Shown: positions 24,680 to 35,290, counted from the first letter of the stretch. The stretch is DNA of 64,000 bases from Phytophthora hibernalis (GCA_012656075.1 JAAKBF010000227.1:124001-188000); one strand, 5' to 3'. Program-made: numbers and translations. The notes: a model not told the origin generated them from the sequence alone.

Positions 24680-25316
24680 GCGCTCGTGCGAGATTTCAGC
24701 GCACGGGCTCCTTTAAGTTGGTCACACTACGCCACATGACTTACGGTTGTCTCTCGGTCTGTACTCCTCGTTCGATGAAAATTCGCTGGAAACCGTCCAA
24801 AATGCGCACGAAGCGGTGCACTTCAGTTGATGTGCACTGTAAGTACAGCCATCGTGGATCTCAACAGTTGAGAAGAGCACGGTACGAGGCTGACCGCAAT
24901 GATAGAGATGTATGTATGTATAAACACTAAGTTTAGGAGCTCTTTGCCTGACATTCGAGACGATCTGCGGAACGGGTCAGACGACAGTCGGTAAAAGCAC
25001 GCTGACTGATTGCTGCTCCTGATGCACATGATCCTGTTTTAATCAGCATGGCTAAGCGGCGTTTTTACTATTCACGTCGATGGCGGTGCGTGCGACGCTC
25101 GTGCACTCAATTGAGCAGGGTCTTACACTGCTCTCCCTAGGCCATTGAAAAATATTCACTTCACGTAAAAGGAAGCAACCAATATTAAATACTACCCACT
25201 ACGCGTATCAAGGATATTCGCTTCCACACTCGAAGCGAGGTTTCTGTCGGGTGGTTCGGCAGATCGGTTGGGTAAAGGACGCGAGCTCCGATCAACAATT
25301 ATAACGTTGCCGTTCA

Positions 25317-25345
25317 CGATTACTGTACGCGGCGTACAGTAATCG
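25317..25345. repeat. Perfect 29-bp palindrome with one-base centre
   Basis: Arms CGATTACTGTACGC and GCGTACAGTAATCG are exact reverse complements around a single G. It lies about 145 bp upstream of the AA17-like start codon. It could be a dyad binding site or form a strong hairpin; which is unknown. Confidence 0.85.
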
Positions 25346-25456
25346 CCGGCAATAATCCCACAGAAAACTTAATCCTTTTGCATTGGTTTTGCTGTTCGAG
25401 ATGCAAAGCAGACTTTACTACATTTGCCATCGGGACGCTTAGCTTAGTTGGTACTT

Positions 25457-25472
25457 GGTCATTCACTAATTT
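25457..25472 (+). promoter_or_regulatory. Oomycete Inr-like core promoter element
   Basis: GGTCATTCACTAATTT resembles the oomycete initiator consensus GCTCATTYYNCAWTTT, with a few mismatches. It lies 18 bp upstream of the ATG at 25491, a usual distance for oomycete transcription starts. Confidence 0.5.
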
Positions 25473-25490
25473 GCCTCGAACTCAAGCACC

Positions 25491-26274
25491 ATGGTCTCCG
25501 TCTCTGCCCTCTTCATCATCGTCTCCGTCGTTACGCTTGCCACTTCTGGCGTCGATGCCCACGGCACGCTGACTCAGCCTGCTCTCAAGTTCACGGGTAC
25601 TGGCTACGGCGGCAACTTTGCCGCGACGGTACCTATGACTGCGCTCACGCCCCAATCCGGTGACATATTCACCAACTACCCCGACGCTAGCCTGAACGCT
25701 GCGGCTTTCTCGCGAGCCTTTAAGGCGTCCAGGTACTCGTCGCTCAAGGAGTTCCTACTTACGAACCAAGACATGAGCAAGGGCCGATTCACCATGCCCA
25801 AGACCCCCGAGTGCGGGTTTACGGATCCCACCAGTGGCGCCGTGGTGCCGCTGCCTCAAGAGCTGGAGTGGTACGGCGGAAAAATGAACCACGACGGGCC
25901 TTGCGAGGTTTGGTGCGATAACGAAATCGTGCTGCCGTTCACCGCCAACTGTGCCGTGACGTATTCCGAGGGCAAGTTCCCGTACGAAAAAGCCAAGTGT
26001 GAGGGAAAAAGTCGCCTCACCATGTATTGATGTCGACGCTGCTTGAGTGGCAGGTCTACATCGACTGCGCGAAGATCGGCGAGGGTTCAGCGGCTTCCAA
26101 TGACACCATGTCGGGTTCTACCCCAGCTACGACGCCCGCTACGGACTTTCCCCTGCGACTCAATCACCTTCGACTCAAACGCTGTCGCCTGATAACGGCA
26201 CTGTCGGAGGTGAGGCAAGCTCAATCACCAAGCCGCAATGTAAGCACAAGTTGCAGCAGGTTTCGTCGAACTGA
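25491..26274 (+). CDS. Secreted AA17-like lytic polysaccharide monooxygenase
   Basis: Signal peptide (VSVSALFIIVSVVTLATSG) is followed by cleavage before HGTLTQP, so the mature protein would start with His, the first ligand of the copper 'histidine brace'. A second conserved block, KMNHDGPCEVWCDN (about 25885-25925), supplies another His and paired Cys. AA17 enzymes are oomycete-specific and oxidatively cleave pectin-type homogalacturonan in plant walls (established for Phytophthora members). After the catalytic domain comes a Thr/Ser/Pro-rich tail. One-base drops lie near 26030 (G) and 26152 (CCCC); without them the frame ends at 26274. Assignment to AA17 rather than another LPMO-like family is from memory of motifs, so moderately sure. 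Confidence 0.72.
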
Positions 26275-27364
26275 GGAATGACTTCGAGAAGCAGTGGTTT
26301 TGTTGTGTTTTCGAGAAAAGGTTGTGTCTAACGTACCGGTAGTGTTGGCGCGAATTACTGTCATCAATCCAAATGTGAAAGATTTTGTGATGCTAAGCGC
26401 TCATGCATGTGCGGGACGCTTGATAACAAGATGCCAATCTGCACACCCAAACTTTGACAGCAATGATAGTCGAGCGAATTTACAAAAGGGACTAAGCGAA
26501 AACTACGCTCCCCAGCTTAGCGTGTTGTACGTGGTCGTGAGTAGAACATTTTCTGAGTGAGAATCGTGGGCAGGAATGGCATCATAATAGGCAAAGCCAT
26601 CGGGCAAGTCTGTCATGGTGGTGGTGGTTCTATTTTGATTTTGTTTTCCGTGTTCGACTGCCAGGTTGGTGATGTCTTGATGCGGCCGGCCGCTTGATAT
26701 TAATAGGGTCTGTGTGCAACTTGCACACCATGTTGAAGTGCTGTCGTCAACAACACGCCGCCGTGTTAATCAGCGGAAGCGATCGAGGTCGAAGGTGCCC
26801 AACGATTGCAACCGCTGATACATGGATCGTCAATCCATTGCCCACCACCACTGCGAACCAGCAACAGCATCAGACTTGCTTGTTATTAATACCGGTATTA
26901 ACATGTTGCTAAACGGATCCATTTTGCGCTTACGTCAACAGCTGGACACGCGCTGCGGGTCAGAGCTCCCACCGTCGTGACGACGAAGACGTCGAGCACG
27001 TCGAAAGGGAAGTGGCCTTCTCCAAATTGGAGTCCAAAGCAGGTCTCTCGGTCATCGGAGGATTCGCCGGTACAGATTGACAGACACCAATAAAGAGGTC
27101 AACTTCTTCATACTCGTTATCACCAGTTCTTTCTATCTTTACTAAACAAATTATTCCACTATCTAAACCACTTCTCAATCCTCATACCCCTGCAGGAACA
27201 ATACTATTAATTCCCAAGGTTATTGTCCAAACTGGGCTCATCCCCATTCACTTCGGCCATTATTCGCTAAAGTCTCTGGTGGCGAGTGGTTCACAATCCC
27301 ACAGAGTTATGCCCATAGGCCTCAGCGCCCAAGTCGTCCGCTTCCTTCTCTAGCTCCAGCTCCC
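26275..27364. other. Intergenic region, no gene seen
   Basis: Short open frames on both strands have no recognisable domains. The last stretch before 27365 probably holds the promoter and leader of the small acidic protein gene. Confidence 0.5.
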
Positions 27365-27736
27365 ATGGCAGCCGCAGACTCGCGACCTCCAGGCGTCAAG
27401 CATCAGCAGCCAGAGATGCATCAGGTCCACGAGGTCACCGAGAGCTCCTCGGACGAAAGCGGTGACGAGGCGCCTGCCCGAACCACCGCAGAAGGAGAAG
27501 AAGGAGAAGAAGAGAAGATGCCTGAGCCTGATATCGTGGAGAAGATGCGCGCGGGCGTGTACATGCCTGATCCTGAGGAGCTCTACAAGACCAAGAACGT
27601 GGCCGACATGCACTACCTCTTCACGAACGACAAGCTCAAGGACGAGTCACCCGCCCTCGTCTTACGTTCAGACCCGTTCTGCATCCCTCGCGTGACGGAC
27701 AACGTCCCCAACTACAGACCCATGCTCAACCCCTGA
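27365..27736 (+). CDS. Small acidic protein of unknown function, 123 aa
   Basis: A single intact frame from ATG to TGA. The first half is Ser/Glu-rich (TESSSDESGDEA, then EGEEGEEE). The second half is better structured, with PDPEELYKTKNVADMHYLF and the end NVPNYRPMLNP. No signal peptide or membrane segment. I do not recognise the family. It lies 180 bp upstream of the zinc-finger gene on the same strand. The ordered C-terminal half and ordinary codon use suggest a real gene. Confidence 0.55.
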   Translation: MAAADSRPPGVKHQQPEMHQVHEVTESSSDESGDEAPARTTAEGEEGEEEKMPEPDIVEKMRAGVYMPDPEELYKTKNVADMHYLFTNDKLKDESPALVLRSDPFCIPRVTDNVPNYRPMLNP

Positions 27737-27916
27737 GCATCTTTTTAGGGAGGACCAACTCCTTCCACGCAGCTTCAGGTTGGACCCGTTGGAGCAGGTC
27801 CCAAACGCCGGGGAACAAGCTGCAGCCAAGCAGGAGAGACGACTACCGCCGCTTCCTGGCAGCTCGTCATCATCTACGAGCGCTGGGAAGCACTTGCGGG
27901 CAAAACGAGTGCCTTC

Positions 27917-29053
27917 ATGGGCACGATGCCCCGTCAGACGGAGTTTGCGGAGATTCCGGTCTCGGAGAAGCTTTTCCAGAACCACGAGGTATTTCGCCCT
28001 TCCGTGCCAGTTCCACATGTGCCCAATTCTCCGTCGACGGATCGGAGACCGGCCGTGTCGGTGAAGAGTAGCAGATCGTTTTCTACGACGAGCTCCGAGA
28101 GTGATCAGACCGCGACGTCGCCTGGTGCGAGCGCCGCAGCGGCGTATTCCGACGCGATGTTGCTATCTTCTATTCAGCATACGCTGGATGTCACGACCGC
28201 AGCGCTCGCAGGTACTGCCAGCAGCATCCCTTCGCTCGACAACGCCGCTGACTCGACATCAGCGTACGAGATCCAGCAGCTCCAGCCGCTGGAATCTGTT
28301 GCAGAAACACTTACACATTATTTGCCGAGCCGCGGCTCAGCGATGTCGGATGACAACCGGTCTATGGACGGACAATACTTCGGGCCTGGAGGGTATAATT
28401 CGTCGATGGGCTATGGTGCTGCCACTGCTGCCGCTACCGGAACGTTTGGCAGTCTGCTTTCACCGGCAAATGCCCAACCTGGTGTCCCGTATACGGGCGT
28501 CTTTATCGACAGTGGTGCGGCACAGAACGCCACCCAGAGTATGCAGACTTTTTCTTCCGCTCTCGGCTCGATTTCGATTACCACCCCCACCAACAATGCT
28601 GCCGGAATTCATTCAGGTTTGATCACCCCGCAGGGCGGAATCGTGAATTCCAGCGAGACGAACCCACGTCGTTCTGGAGCCAAGAAACCACGTGCGAAGA
28701 ATGTGTTTCGGCCGTGCGCATCCCCGGGCTGCACGAAGGGAGCTCGTGGCAAGTCTGGACTGTGCCAGAAACACGGTGGTGGCAAACGCTGTGCAACACC
28801 TAGCTGTCCGAAGGGTGCACAAGGCAGCAGCACCATGTGCCTCTTTCACGGAGGTGGCTACCGCTGTACGGTAGACGGTTGCAATACAGGTGCTCGTGGC
28901 ACTTCGGGCTTGTGTGCAAAACATGGTGGCTACAAGAAGGGTAAGACGGGAGCAACTGGTAAGCGTGGACCTGCTGTGGATGGCAGTGCCGCGAAGCGCG
29001 TACGGATCGACGACGCACAACCTCCTCCTGTAGCCTTTGTCAAAGCAGAATAA
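27917..29053 (+). CDS. Multi-zinc-finger protein of the 'WRKY19-like' type
   Basis: An intact 378-residue frame. The first 250 residues are Ser/Ala/Thr-rich and disordered. From about 28710 come three tandem fingers of the form C-x4-C-x(9-10)-C-x3-H: CASPGCTKGARG...LCQKHGGG, CATPSCPKGAQG...MCLFHGGG, and CTVDGCNTGARG...LCAKHGGY. Proteins with these HGG repeats are often annotated in oomycetes as WRKY transcription factor 19-like, after the repeats in that plant protein, although no WRKY domain is present. The basic tail (KRGPAVDGSAAKRVR) could be a nuclear signal. A DNA- or RNA-binding regulator is inference. It converges on the iminopeptidase gene, 67 bp away. Confidence 0.8.
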   Translation: MGTMPRQTEFAEIPVSEKLFQNHEVFRPSVPVPHVPNSPSTDRRPAVSVKSSRSFSTTSSESDQTATSPGASAAAAYSDAMLLSSIQHTLDVTTAALAGTASSIPSLDNAADSTSAYEIQQLQPLESVAETLTHYLPSRGSAMSDDNRSMDGQYFGPGGYNSSMGYGAATAAATGTFGSLLSPANAQPGVPYTGVFIDSGAAQNATQSMQTFSSALGSISITTPTNNAAGIHSGLITPQGGIVNSSETNPRRSGAKKPRAKNVFRPCASPGCTKGARGKSGLCQKHGGGKRCATPSCPKGAQGSSTMCLFHGGGYRCTVDGCNTGARGTSGLCAKHGGYKKGKTGATGKRGPAVDGSAAKRVRIDDAQPPPVAFVKAE

Positions 29054-29120
29054 CAAGGTCAATCGACCGTATTTAATGAGCGAACCTGTTGATCATGTAC
29101 AGTAAGTAAGTGAGCTGGTA

Positions 29121-30535
29121 CTACTGCGCTATGAGTTTGTTGGTTGCTTTCACGAGCTCTTTTACAGTCAGTGGCTCCATGCCTGAATGGCCTGCAGTCT
29201 GGACGATGTGGAATTCCGCGTCAGGCAAAACCTTGTGCAGCTCCCACGCCGTGTGCATTGGGCCCACCACATCATACCTGCAAAATTGCTGTCAGAATGC
29301 GTTCCTCTCAACAACTTGGTACAATGGCAGTGCCTGAAATCTTCATCTTACCTTCCTTGCACGATGACAGTTGGGATATGACGAATTTTGAATGCATTCG
29401 CAAGCAAGAAATCGTCCGTCTCGAGAAAACCTTTGTTGAACAGGTAGTGGTTCTCAATGCGTGCGAACGCTTCTGAAGCCTTCGTGTTAGCTGCGAGCTT
29501 GTTCTCCACGTCATCCTGCTAGCACAAACAACATCAATGTGTTCTTTAATCTACCGCTGCTAATTTTGAAAGTACACTTACTGGTGGAGAGAGGTTGCTA
29601 ATCGAGCGCTCCCATGTTGCCCAGGCGATCGCGGCAGGGATGCGCACGGCTGGGTCATTGCTAGTTAGTCGTGTGTGGTATGCCGCAACAAGGTCAGCAC
29701 GTTCGTGCTCGGGGATGGTATTCTGGAATGCCTCCCACCGATCAGGATACAAGAGGTTTGACCCACGCTAAGCCAAACATCAAATGGTGTTAACGGTTTC
29801 CAGCAAACTACATGAAAATTACCACCATGGCGTACCTGGTACGTAAAGTCGATTTCCTCCTTACGCAGAAGGAATATACCACGCAAAACCAGCTCGAGAA
29901 CTCGATCCGGATGAGTGATGGCGTACGCGATTCCCTATCGACGAGTGATTGCACCTTCAGTCAAAAACTTACAAGTTGATTCCTATATTTTGCAACCACC
30001 ATATGCACCAGTGTGCTACCCCAAGACCCGCCGAAGACCTGCCAGCGATCGATTTGTAGATGCGTCCGCAGCTTTTCCAAGTCTTCAACTAAGTGCCAAG
30101 TGCTACATGCAAACGAGTCAATCCGATGGAGAACGGAGAACCAACCAACGCACACGTACGTGTTGTCTTCGAGCGACGCGAATGGGGTGCTTCGACCCGC
30201 ACCACGCTGGTCCAGGAGAATGATCCGATAGAATTCAGGGTCATGATAGCGTCGCATAGCCTCTGAACACCCGCTTCCTGGTCCGCCATGCAAGATGATC
30301 ACCGTCTGCAGTACATGGTCAAACACTCCAAGTTTCATGCACCTTGCAAGAAAACTTCACTTACCTTGCCCATCGGATTTCCACATTCCTCATAGTACAG
30401 TGTATGAATAGGAGATACCTTCAACATCCCCGTGTTGAATGGCTGGATTGCTGGGAAGAGGAAGGCATCTGCATGGACACTTCCCTGCATCATGAAGGAG
30501 TCGAGATCCCCCACGAAAGGTTTCAGGATATGCAT
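29121..30535 (-). CDS. Prolyl iminopeptidase, copy 1
   Basis: Alpha/beta-hydrolase of family S33, which releases N-terminal proline from peptides (EC 3.4.11.5). Exons read LYYEECGNPMGK; ILHGGPGSGCSEAMRRYHD and LLDQRGAGRS (the oxyanion and HGGPG motifs); the nucleophile in FGGSWGSTL (about 30010); LRGIFLLRKEEIDF; YPDRWEAFQNTIP; VIVQGR and YDVVGPM; the catalytic His in QTAGHSGMEP (about 29185). Six or so short introns interrupt it, for example 30370-30310 and 29290-29260 regions. All exon frames are intact, unlike copy 2. The start at 30535 is the first ATG; a shorter start at 30493 is possible. It lacks the N-terminal extension of copy 2, so it is probably cytosolic. Confidence 0.85.
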
Positions 30536-30609
30536 GATTCATACTATGAACTGCTGGCTGGCTGAATGAATACACTCATCAGGGATCTTGGTACCGTCTC
30601 GTTGGGTGT

Positions 30610-30660
30610 ACAAGAGCATCCCACTGTTGAAAGGCTAGATTGCTAGGAAGAGGGTAGTGT
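30610..30660 (-). pseudogene. Relic of an iminopeptidase first exon
   Basis: On the minus strand this reads LFLAI, a stop, then PFNSGML, matching the first exons of the flanking copies (FLFPAIQPFNTGML). It lies between the two full copies, so it may mark a third, lost copy or an unequal-exchange scar. Confidence 0.6.
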
Positions 30661-30821
30661 GATTCACACTGTAAGTTCACTGTGAACAGCGAAAACTCTT
30701 ACTTCGTACGAAAGATTTCATGAAATGAGCTCAAAGCGCTGGGTTTCACTGGTCACGTATCCCAATCCCTTTGTACTTCGAAGTACAAGCATGCACAATC
30801 TCGCACGAGCGTGTCATGTTC

Positions 30822-32362
30822 CTACAAGTTCTTGAATTTGTTGGTGGCATCAACCAGTTCCTTAGCAATGCCGGGCTCCATAGCTGAGTGGCCAGCAGTT
30901 TGCACCACGCGGAAGTCAGCCTCAGGAAAAGCCGTGTGGAAGTCCCAAGCCGTCTTCATGGGGCATACGACGTCGTATCTGCGAAGAAAACACAATTGGC
31001 AATTTGAGTTTACCTCGAAGGCAGTCAGGCACGGCCTCATTCATTCTCGTACCTTCCCTGAACGATTACCGTCGGAATATGACGAATCTTGTTGGCATTC
31101 TCGTTCAGGAAGTTGTCGGTAGGAAAAAGCCCTTGTTGACGAAATAGTGGTTTTCAATGCGAGCAAACGCTTCTGCAAACTTCTCTTCGTCCATCGACTT
31201 GTCCGCGGCATCCGACTAGCAACATTCAAGCCAAATAAATGTCACTTTACTGTTCTACATGTACATGAACATCACAACCTCATCTCAAACTCACAGGAGG
31301 GATCAAATTGCTGGTCGTCTTCTCCCACGTCGTCCAGGCCAGAGCTGCCGGAATGCGGACTTTCGGGTCATCGCTCGTCAAGCGCTTGCGGTACGCCATC
31401 AGAAAATCTCCACGCTCTTCCTCCGGAATGGCATCGCGGTACGCCTCCCAGCGGTCGGGGTAAATGAAGTTCGATCCTTGCTACGACAACCGTTAACAAA
31501 CCACAAGCACCCACCCAAATCAATCTGCACTAGCTCCTCCATTACCTGGTAGTAAAAGTCGATCTCTTGCTTGCGCAGATGGAAAATGCCGCGTAGCACC
31601 AACTCCGTCACGTGCGTCGGGTGCGTAATAGCGTACGCAATGGACTAGAAGTACACACCAACATCGTCAGCATCTTCCCTCTACATCCCTATCTACCAAA
31701 CCTACCAGTGTACTACCCCACGATCCCCCAAACACCTGCCACTTGTCAATGGCTAAGTGGCGTCTCAACTTCTCCATGTCCTCCACCAAATGCCATGTCC
31801 TACAATCCACAAATAAAACTGTCAGTAGCTCTGGAGGATGTTAAATCTCTTCAGCTTTTCTCACGTATTTTCTTCCAGGGACGCGTGCGGTTTGCTGCGT
31901 CCTGCTCCGCGTTGGTCCAGCAAAATGATGCGGTAAACCCGCGGGTTGTGGTAGCGTCTCATGGCGTCCGAGCAGCCCGCGCCCGGCCCGCCGTGCACCA
32001 GAATCACAGGCTTCCCGAAGGGGTTCCCGCACTCTTCGTAGTACAATTCGTGCACGGGGAGACCTGCAGCATCCCCGTATTAAAGGGCTGGATAGATGGA
32101 TACAGGAACTCCTCGGGGCTCGACAAATAGCGCGGCGTGTCGCTCTTTGGGCCTCGGAGGACGTCGAATAGGTCGCGGCCAGGGACGTGAGCGCCACTGC
32201 GGACAGCGCCAGCGCCACACGACGCGCCTGTTGACGCTCGTTCTTGGTGGAGACGTCCACGGGACGCGGACGCGCGTTGCGACTGGTGGGCAGCACCAGG
32301 AGCTGCAGTGTCTTGCCGCCAGAGCGACGCAGGTCCGACAACTTGTTGCAGATCTTGAGCAT
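30822..32362 (-). CDS. Prolyl iminopeptidase, copy 2, with N-terminal extension
   Basis: Same S33 family and exon pattern as copy 1: HGGPGAGCSDAMRRYH and LLDQRGAGRS (32000-31880), FGGSWGSTL (about 31725), YPDRWEAYRDAIP, RYDVVCPMKTAW, and the His in QTAGHSAMEP (about 30885). The first exon adds an N-terminal stretch with a hydrophobic segment (RRVALALSAVALTSLAA, about 32230-32185) behind an Arg-rich leader, suggesting mitochondrial or membrane targeting. One-base drops lie near 32185 (CC), 32055 (CCCC) and 31110 (TTTTT). An upstream ATG at 32416 lies inside an inverted repeat; I prefer 32362. Confidence 0.78.
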
Positions 32363-32383
32363 TCTTGCTTCAAATTGACAAAA

Positions 32384-32553
32384 TGAAGTACAGTGATCTG
32401 CTTCCTCAGCGAACACCCAAAACTAAATAACCTTTCAAATTGTATGTGCCGACAGAAAGGGTGATGAAACAGAGAAGGCTTTCACATAAAATGTACTTGC
32501 ATTCTTTATTTATATCAGATGTTCGCTGAGGAAGCAGATTACTGTATTTGACT
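32384..32553. repeat. Inverted repeat of about 33 bp around the 5' end of iminopeptidase copy 2
   Basis: The left arm (32384-32417) and right arm (32520-32553) share the inverted core TTCGCTGAGGAAGCAGAT with about three mismatches over 33 bp. They flank about 100 bp of AT-rich sequence. The left arm includes the start region of the iminopeptidase reading frame, so this looks like a local inverted duplication or a small element at the edge of the fragment mosaic. Confidence 0.7.
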
Positions 32554-32604
32554 TTTCCTGTTTCTGAGATGAAATTTGACTTTTCACGTTTCTGAAACAT
32601 GAAA

Positions 32605-33900
32605 ACCCAGCTCCAGAACTCGAGAAGAACGGCATCACCCAGGAGATTATCGTGTGCGAGGCGGTGCTGACTGTTGCGGCGGACGAAGGCGTGTTGCTGC
32701 AGACGGGGAGTCGATTGGCGCCATTGAGGAGGATGCGGTCATTTGCATCAACAAAGTCGACTTGCTGGGAGAGGCAGATGGCGAACAGTGTAGTGTATCG
32801 ACAGACTGAACTTGGGCTTGAGTCGGCTGTGGCCTTGCTGTTAGTCGACTCGAGCTCTTGGAGGCAAATTCAGATGTGTATTAAACGTTAGCCTCTGCTA
32901 CCGCTACTCCGCATATCGTTCCTAGTGCTACCTTGGTAACCTCCGCATGGTGGTTTCTTCAAGTGGGGTTGCTTCTGTCGTTTGGCACTAGGCGGGGTTT
33001 TTGCAACGACGCTGTTCAGTGCTGGAAACGGATAGCCACATGATCCATCCACTACAAACAGGTTGATAGAATTGTGGACGAGCTGCGTTCGTTCGTGGCG
33101 CTGCAAGACAGCCTTGTGCTGACGATTTCGGGTAAGACGGGAGCTGGACTGGATGACCTGTGTCACACGGTGTGGGAGTTGGTGACGGGCCTCGCAGACG
33201 ACCTCAAGCTTGATGCCCTTGTCGGACCCGAGCCGCTCGCGGAGGGCATGTGCTGGAAAGCGTGGCTTTGAAAGGGCATGGAACGGTGCTGCGGGTGCTG
33301 ATCAAACAAGGCGAGTTGGCGCCCAAGCATGATTTTGTCGCTGGCATGATTCACGGCGTTGTGCGCAGCATGCGCGATGCGGAAGGCCGTGAGGTTAAGT
33401 GTACGCTGCCCGGAACTGTTGTCGATGTCACGTACTCGAACAAATCCAAGAACGTGGACGCACCTAACGATCACGGTTTCTTCGTTCTTCCTGAAGCCCG
33501 GGCAAAGCTAGTGATCGAGCAGAGGTACGTGCTACAGTATCGTGCAGGCACTTTGCTGCACCATAACCTATGACTGACTGTGTCTCGTTTCACGTATTGT
33601 AGGGAGCTTACGTTGGAATTCAGTGATTGCCTCCTTCCCGATGACAGTGGGTTACACACGGGCACGGGGGCTGAGTACACCACGACCGATTCCTTTGAAG
33701 GAGACCAAGATGCGCGTAAGTTTGAAGAGTCTAGCAGTGAGGTCAACGAAGAGGACGAAAATGTCATCGACGAAAATGATCTGATCGATACGAAGTCCAT
33801 CGTCGTGAAAGCGGACGGTGCTGGGTCGCTCACCAGCATCCAAGACACTGTGGATGATATGTCTGGCATTCATGTCCCCACCTGTGTCGATCTATCACAA
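32605..33900 (+). pseudogene. 5'-truncated organellar translation initiation factor IF-2
   Basis: Recognisable IF-2 segments in order: VLTVAADEGVLLQT and ICINKVDLLGEAD (the NKxD guanine-recognition motif, about 32750); then TISGKTGAGLDDL (about 33123, the G5 region); then domain 2 (GHGTVLRVLIKQGELAPKHD, about 33275); then SIVVKADGAGSL (about 33800, start of domain 3). The P-loop and everything upstream are absent, so this cannot be a working GTPase. About 270 bp of unrelated sequence (32790-33060) separates the NKVD and G5 parts. One-base breaks lie near 32703 and 33250. An intron with GTACGTGC donor lies at about 33524-33602. Confidence 0.75.
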
Positions 33901-33904
33901 ATCC

Positions 33905-34316
33905 TCTGTCTGCAGCTCTTCATTCACCCCAGAGCATCTGCAGCAATTGGTGCCACTGCTGGCTTCTGCTGCTGCTGGTCGAATCTGTGCGGTACTGTTG
34001 CCATCGCTCACTGCTCACAAACTCAGCCACGTCGGACTTGATGGACATCATGTGGCGCGTGTTAGACGAGTCTGTCCGCAGCCAGCGAGACTCGCTCACA
34101 GACGTCACTGCCGTGTCCGTCGCTCCGTTTCAGGTACGCAACCTCGATTGCACTTTTGCTCATCCATTCCAAGCTAACCAACTCGTTGTAGGAAATGCAC
34201 TTTGCAGAGAAGATGGTGCTAGCAGTGAACTTCGAGGTGTGGCCGAGTGTAGCGTTCGGCACGAATGAGCTCATGGGGCATCTTGAGGACGGACCAAAGT
34301 GGAAGTTTTTACTTTG
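33905..34316 (+). other. Coding-like fragments, unassigned
   Basis: Stretches such as FTPEHLQQLVPLLASAAAG (about 33925), LMDIMWRVLDESVRSQRD (about 34037) and FAEKMVLAVNFEVWPSVAF (about 34203) look like exons of a real protein, separated by a possible intron (34134-34192). They do not match IF-2 domains I know, so they may be another captured fragment fused behind the IF-2 remnant. Confidence 0.35.
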
Positions 34317-34929
34317 AAGTAAAGTGTTTTTAGCTGCTGTAGAAATGATAAGACAAGATAGGGTTGAGAGCAAATGCTAGCGTTTCATTTTACACTTCTT
34401 CGCAATACGATACATACATATCATGCAAACTTGTCTTCAGGCTTGTTCGCCAGAGTCTCTTGCATCGAGATTGTCCGTCATCCAGCAGCACGTCGCAGTA
34501 GAAGAGGTGGCAGACATGGCACAACACACGAAAAAGGATCGGACGCAAGTACCGAAGCAAAGTAGAAGAGCAGGCGAATGAACGATCACAGTGGCCAACA
34601 GGGAGTGATGAGTCCCTGTCGACCACTACGAAAACACACCACACCCACACCGTACGCGAAGCCCACCCGGAACTGCAGCTTCAACGGGGGTAATGAGCCC
34701 CGATCAACTGGACCCGCTGGCGCAACTTTCCGTACGGTCTACCAGGCCTCAGCACTCACGTCCAGAAACCTTCGACGAGCAAGTAGCCACAGAATAGCGC
34801 GCAGAGAGAAATGAGTATCTGCTCCGTCAAGCTCGATGTACGTTATTAAAATAGAAGTACATGTAGTATTAATAACGTTACCGGTATAATACGTGTTGTT
34901 TGCCACGACTAATGAATGGTATTGTGTAC
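34317..34929. other. Non-coding stretch within the fragment mosaic
   Basis: No recognisable domain on either strand. The long minus-strand frame at 34739-35242 is antisense to the Snu114 and glucan synthase pieces and has no family resemblance. Confidence 0.45.
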
Positions 34930-35135
34930 GCAGATGATCAAGAAGGACGTGGACTGTTTCTTCCACACGAATTACAAGTGGGATGCCTTGCTGATCGCTC
35001 CGTAGACCCGACCCAACGTTTTGCTGGACGATAACCTGAACAAGTCCTTTGATAAAGGACAACGTCGTGCAGGGATTCCAGTGGAGCTGTCGTGAAGGTC
35101 CACTGTGCGACGAGCTGATTCTCAACCCGAAGTTC
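34930..35135 (+). pseudogene. Fragment of Snu114/EFTUD2 (U5 snRNP GTPase)
   Basis: Reads KKDVDCFFHTNYKWDALL, an in-frame stop, then a degenerate PNVLLDD, then IKDNVVQGFQWSCREGPLCD (about 35045-35110). These are consecutive segments of the C-terminal half of the EF-2-like spliceosomal GTPase. It is out of frame in places and stops abruptly near 35135. The N-terminal half lies on the opposite strand at 37.6-35.9 kb, so the locus was inverted and broken. Confidence 0.75.
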
Positions 35136-35290
35136 ACGGTGTGTCGAGCCCGGCCAGCTACATGTCGACCCAGGAGATGTCGTTCGTGTCGCTTGGTCAG
35201 CGTATGCTGGCGACAAACCACGTGCGTCAGCACTACAGCCACCCTGACATCTTCGACAAGCTCTTAGCCATGGGTTGCAGTGCTGGCAAC
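35136..35290 (+). pseudogene. Fragment of 1,3-beta-glucan synthase (FKS/callose synthase)
   Basis: Begins directly after the Snu114 piece: SYMSTQEMSFVSLGQRMLAT then HYSHPDIFDK. These are hallmark motifs of the glucan synthase catalytic region (SxQExSFVTLGQRxLA and HYGHPDxFD). Only about 50 codons remain; the sequence then runs into AT-rich DNA. Confidence 0.75.

Larger units (their letters stand above)
24680..25490. other. Intergenic region between divergent genes
   Basis: Holds no convincing gene. It separates the FYVE gene (minus) from the AA17-like gene (plus) and contains the 29-bp palindrome and the Inr-like element listed separately. Confidence 0.6.

Noticed and set aside
34739..35242. 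167-codon minus-strand frame
   Set aside because: Antisense to clear Snu114 and glucan synthase motifs; no family match.
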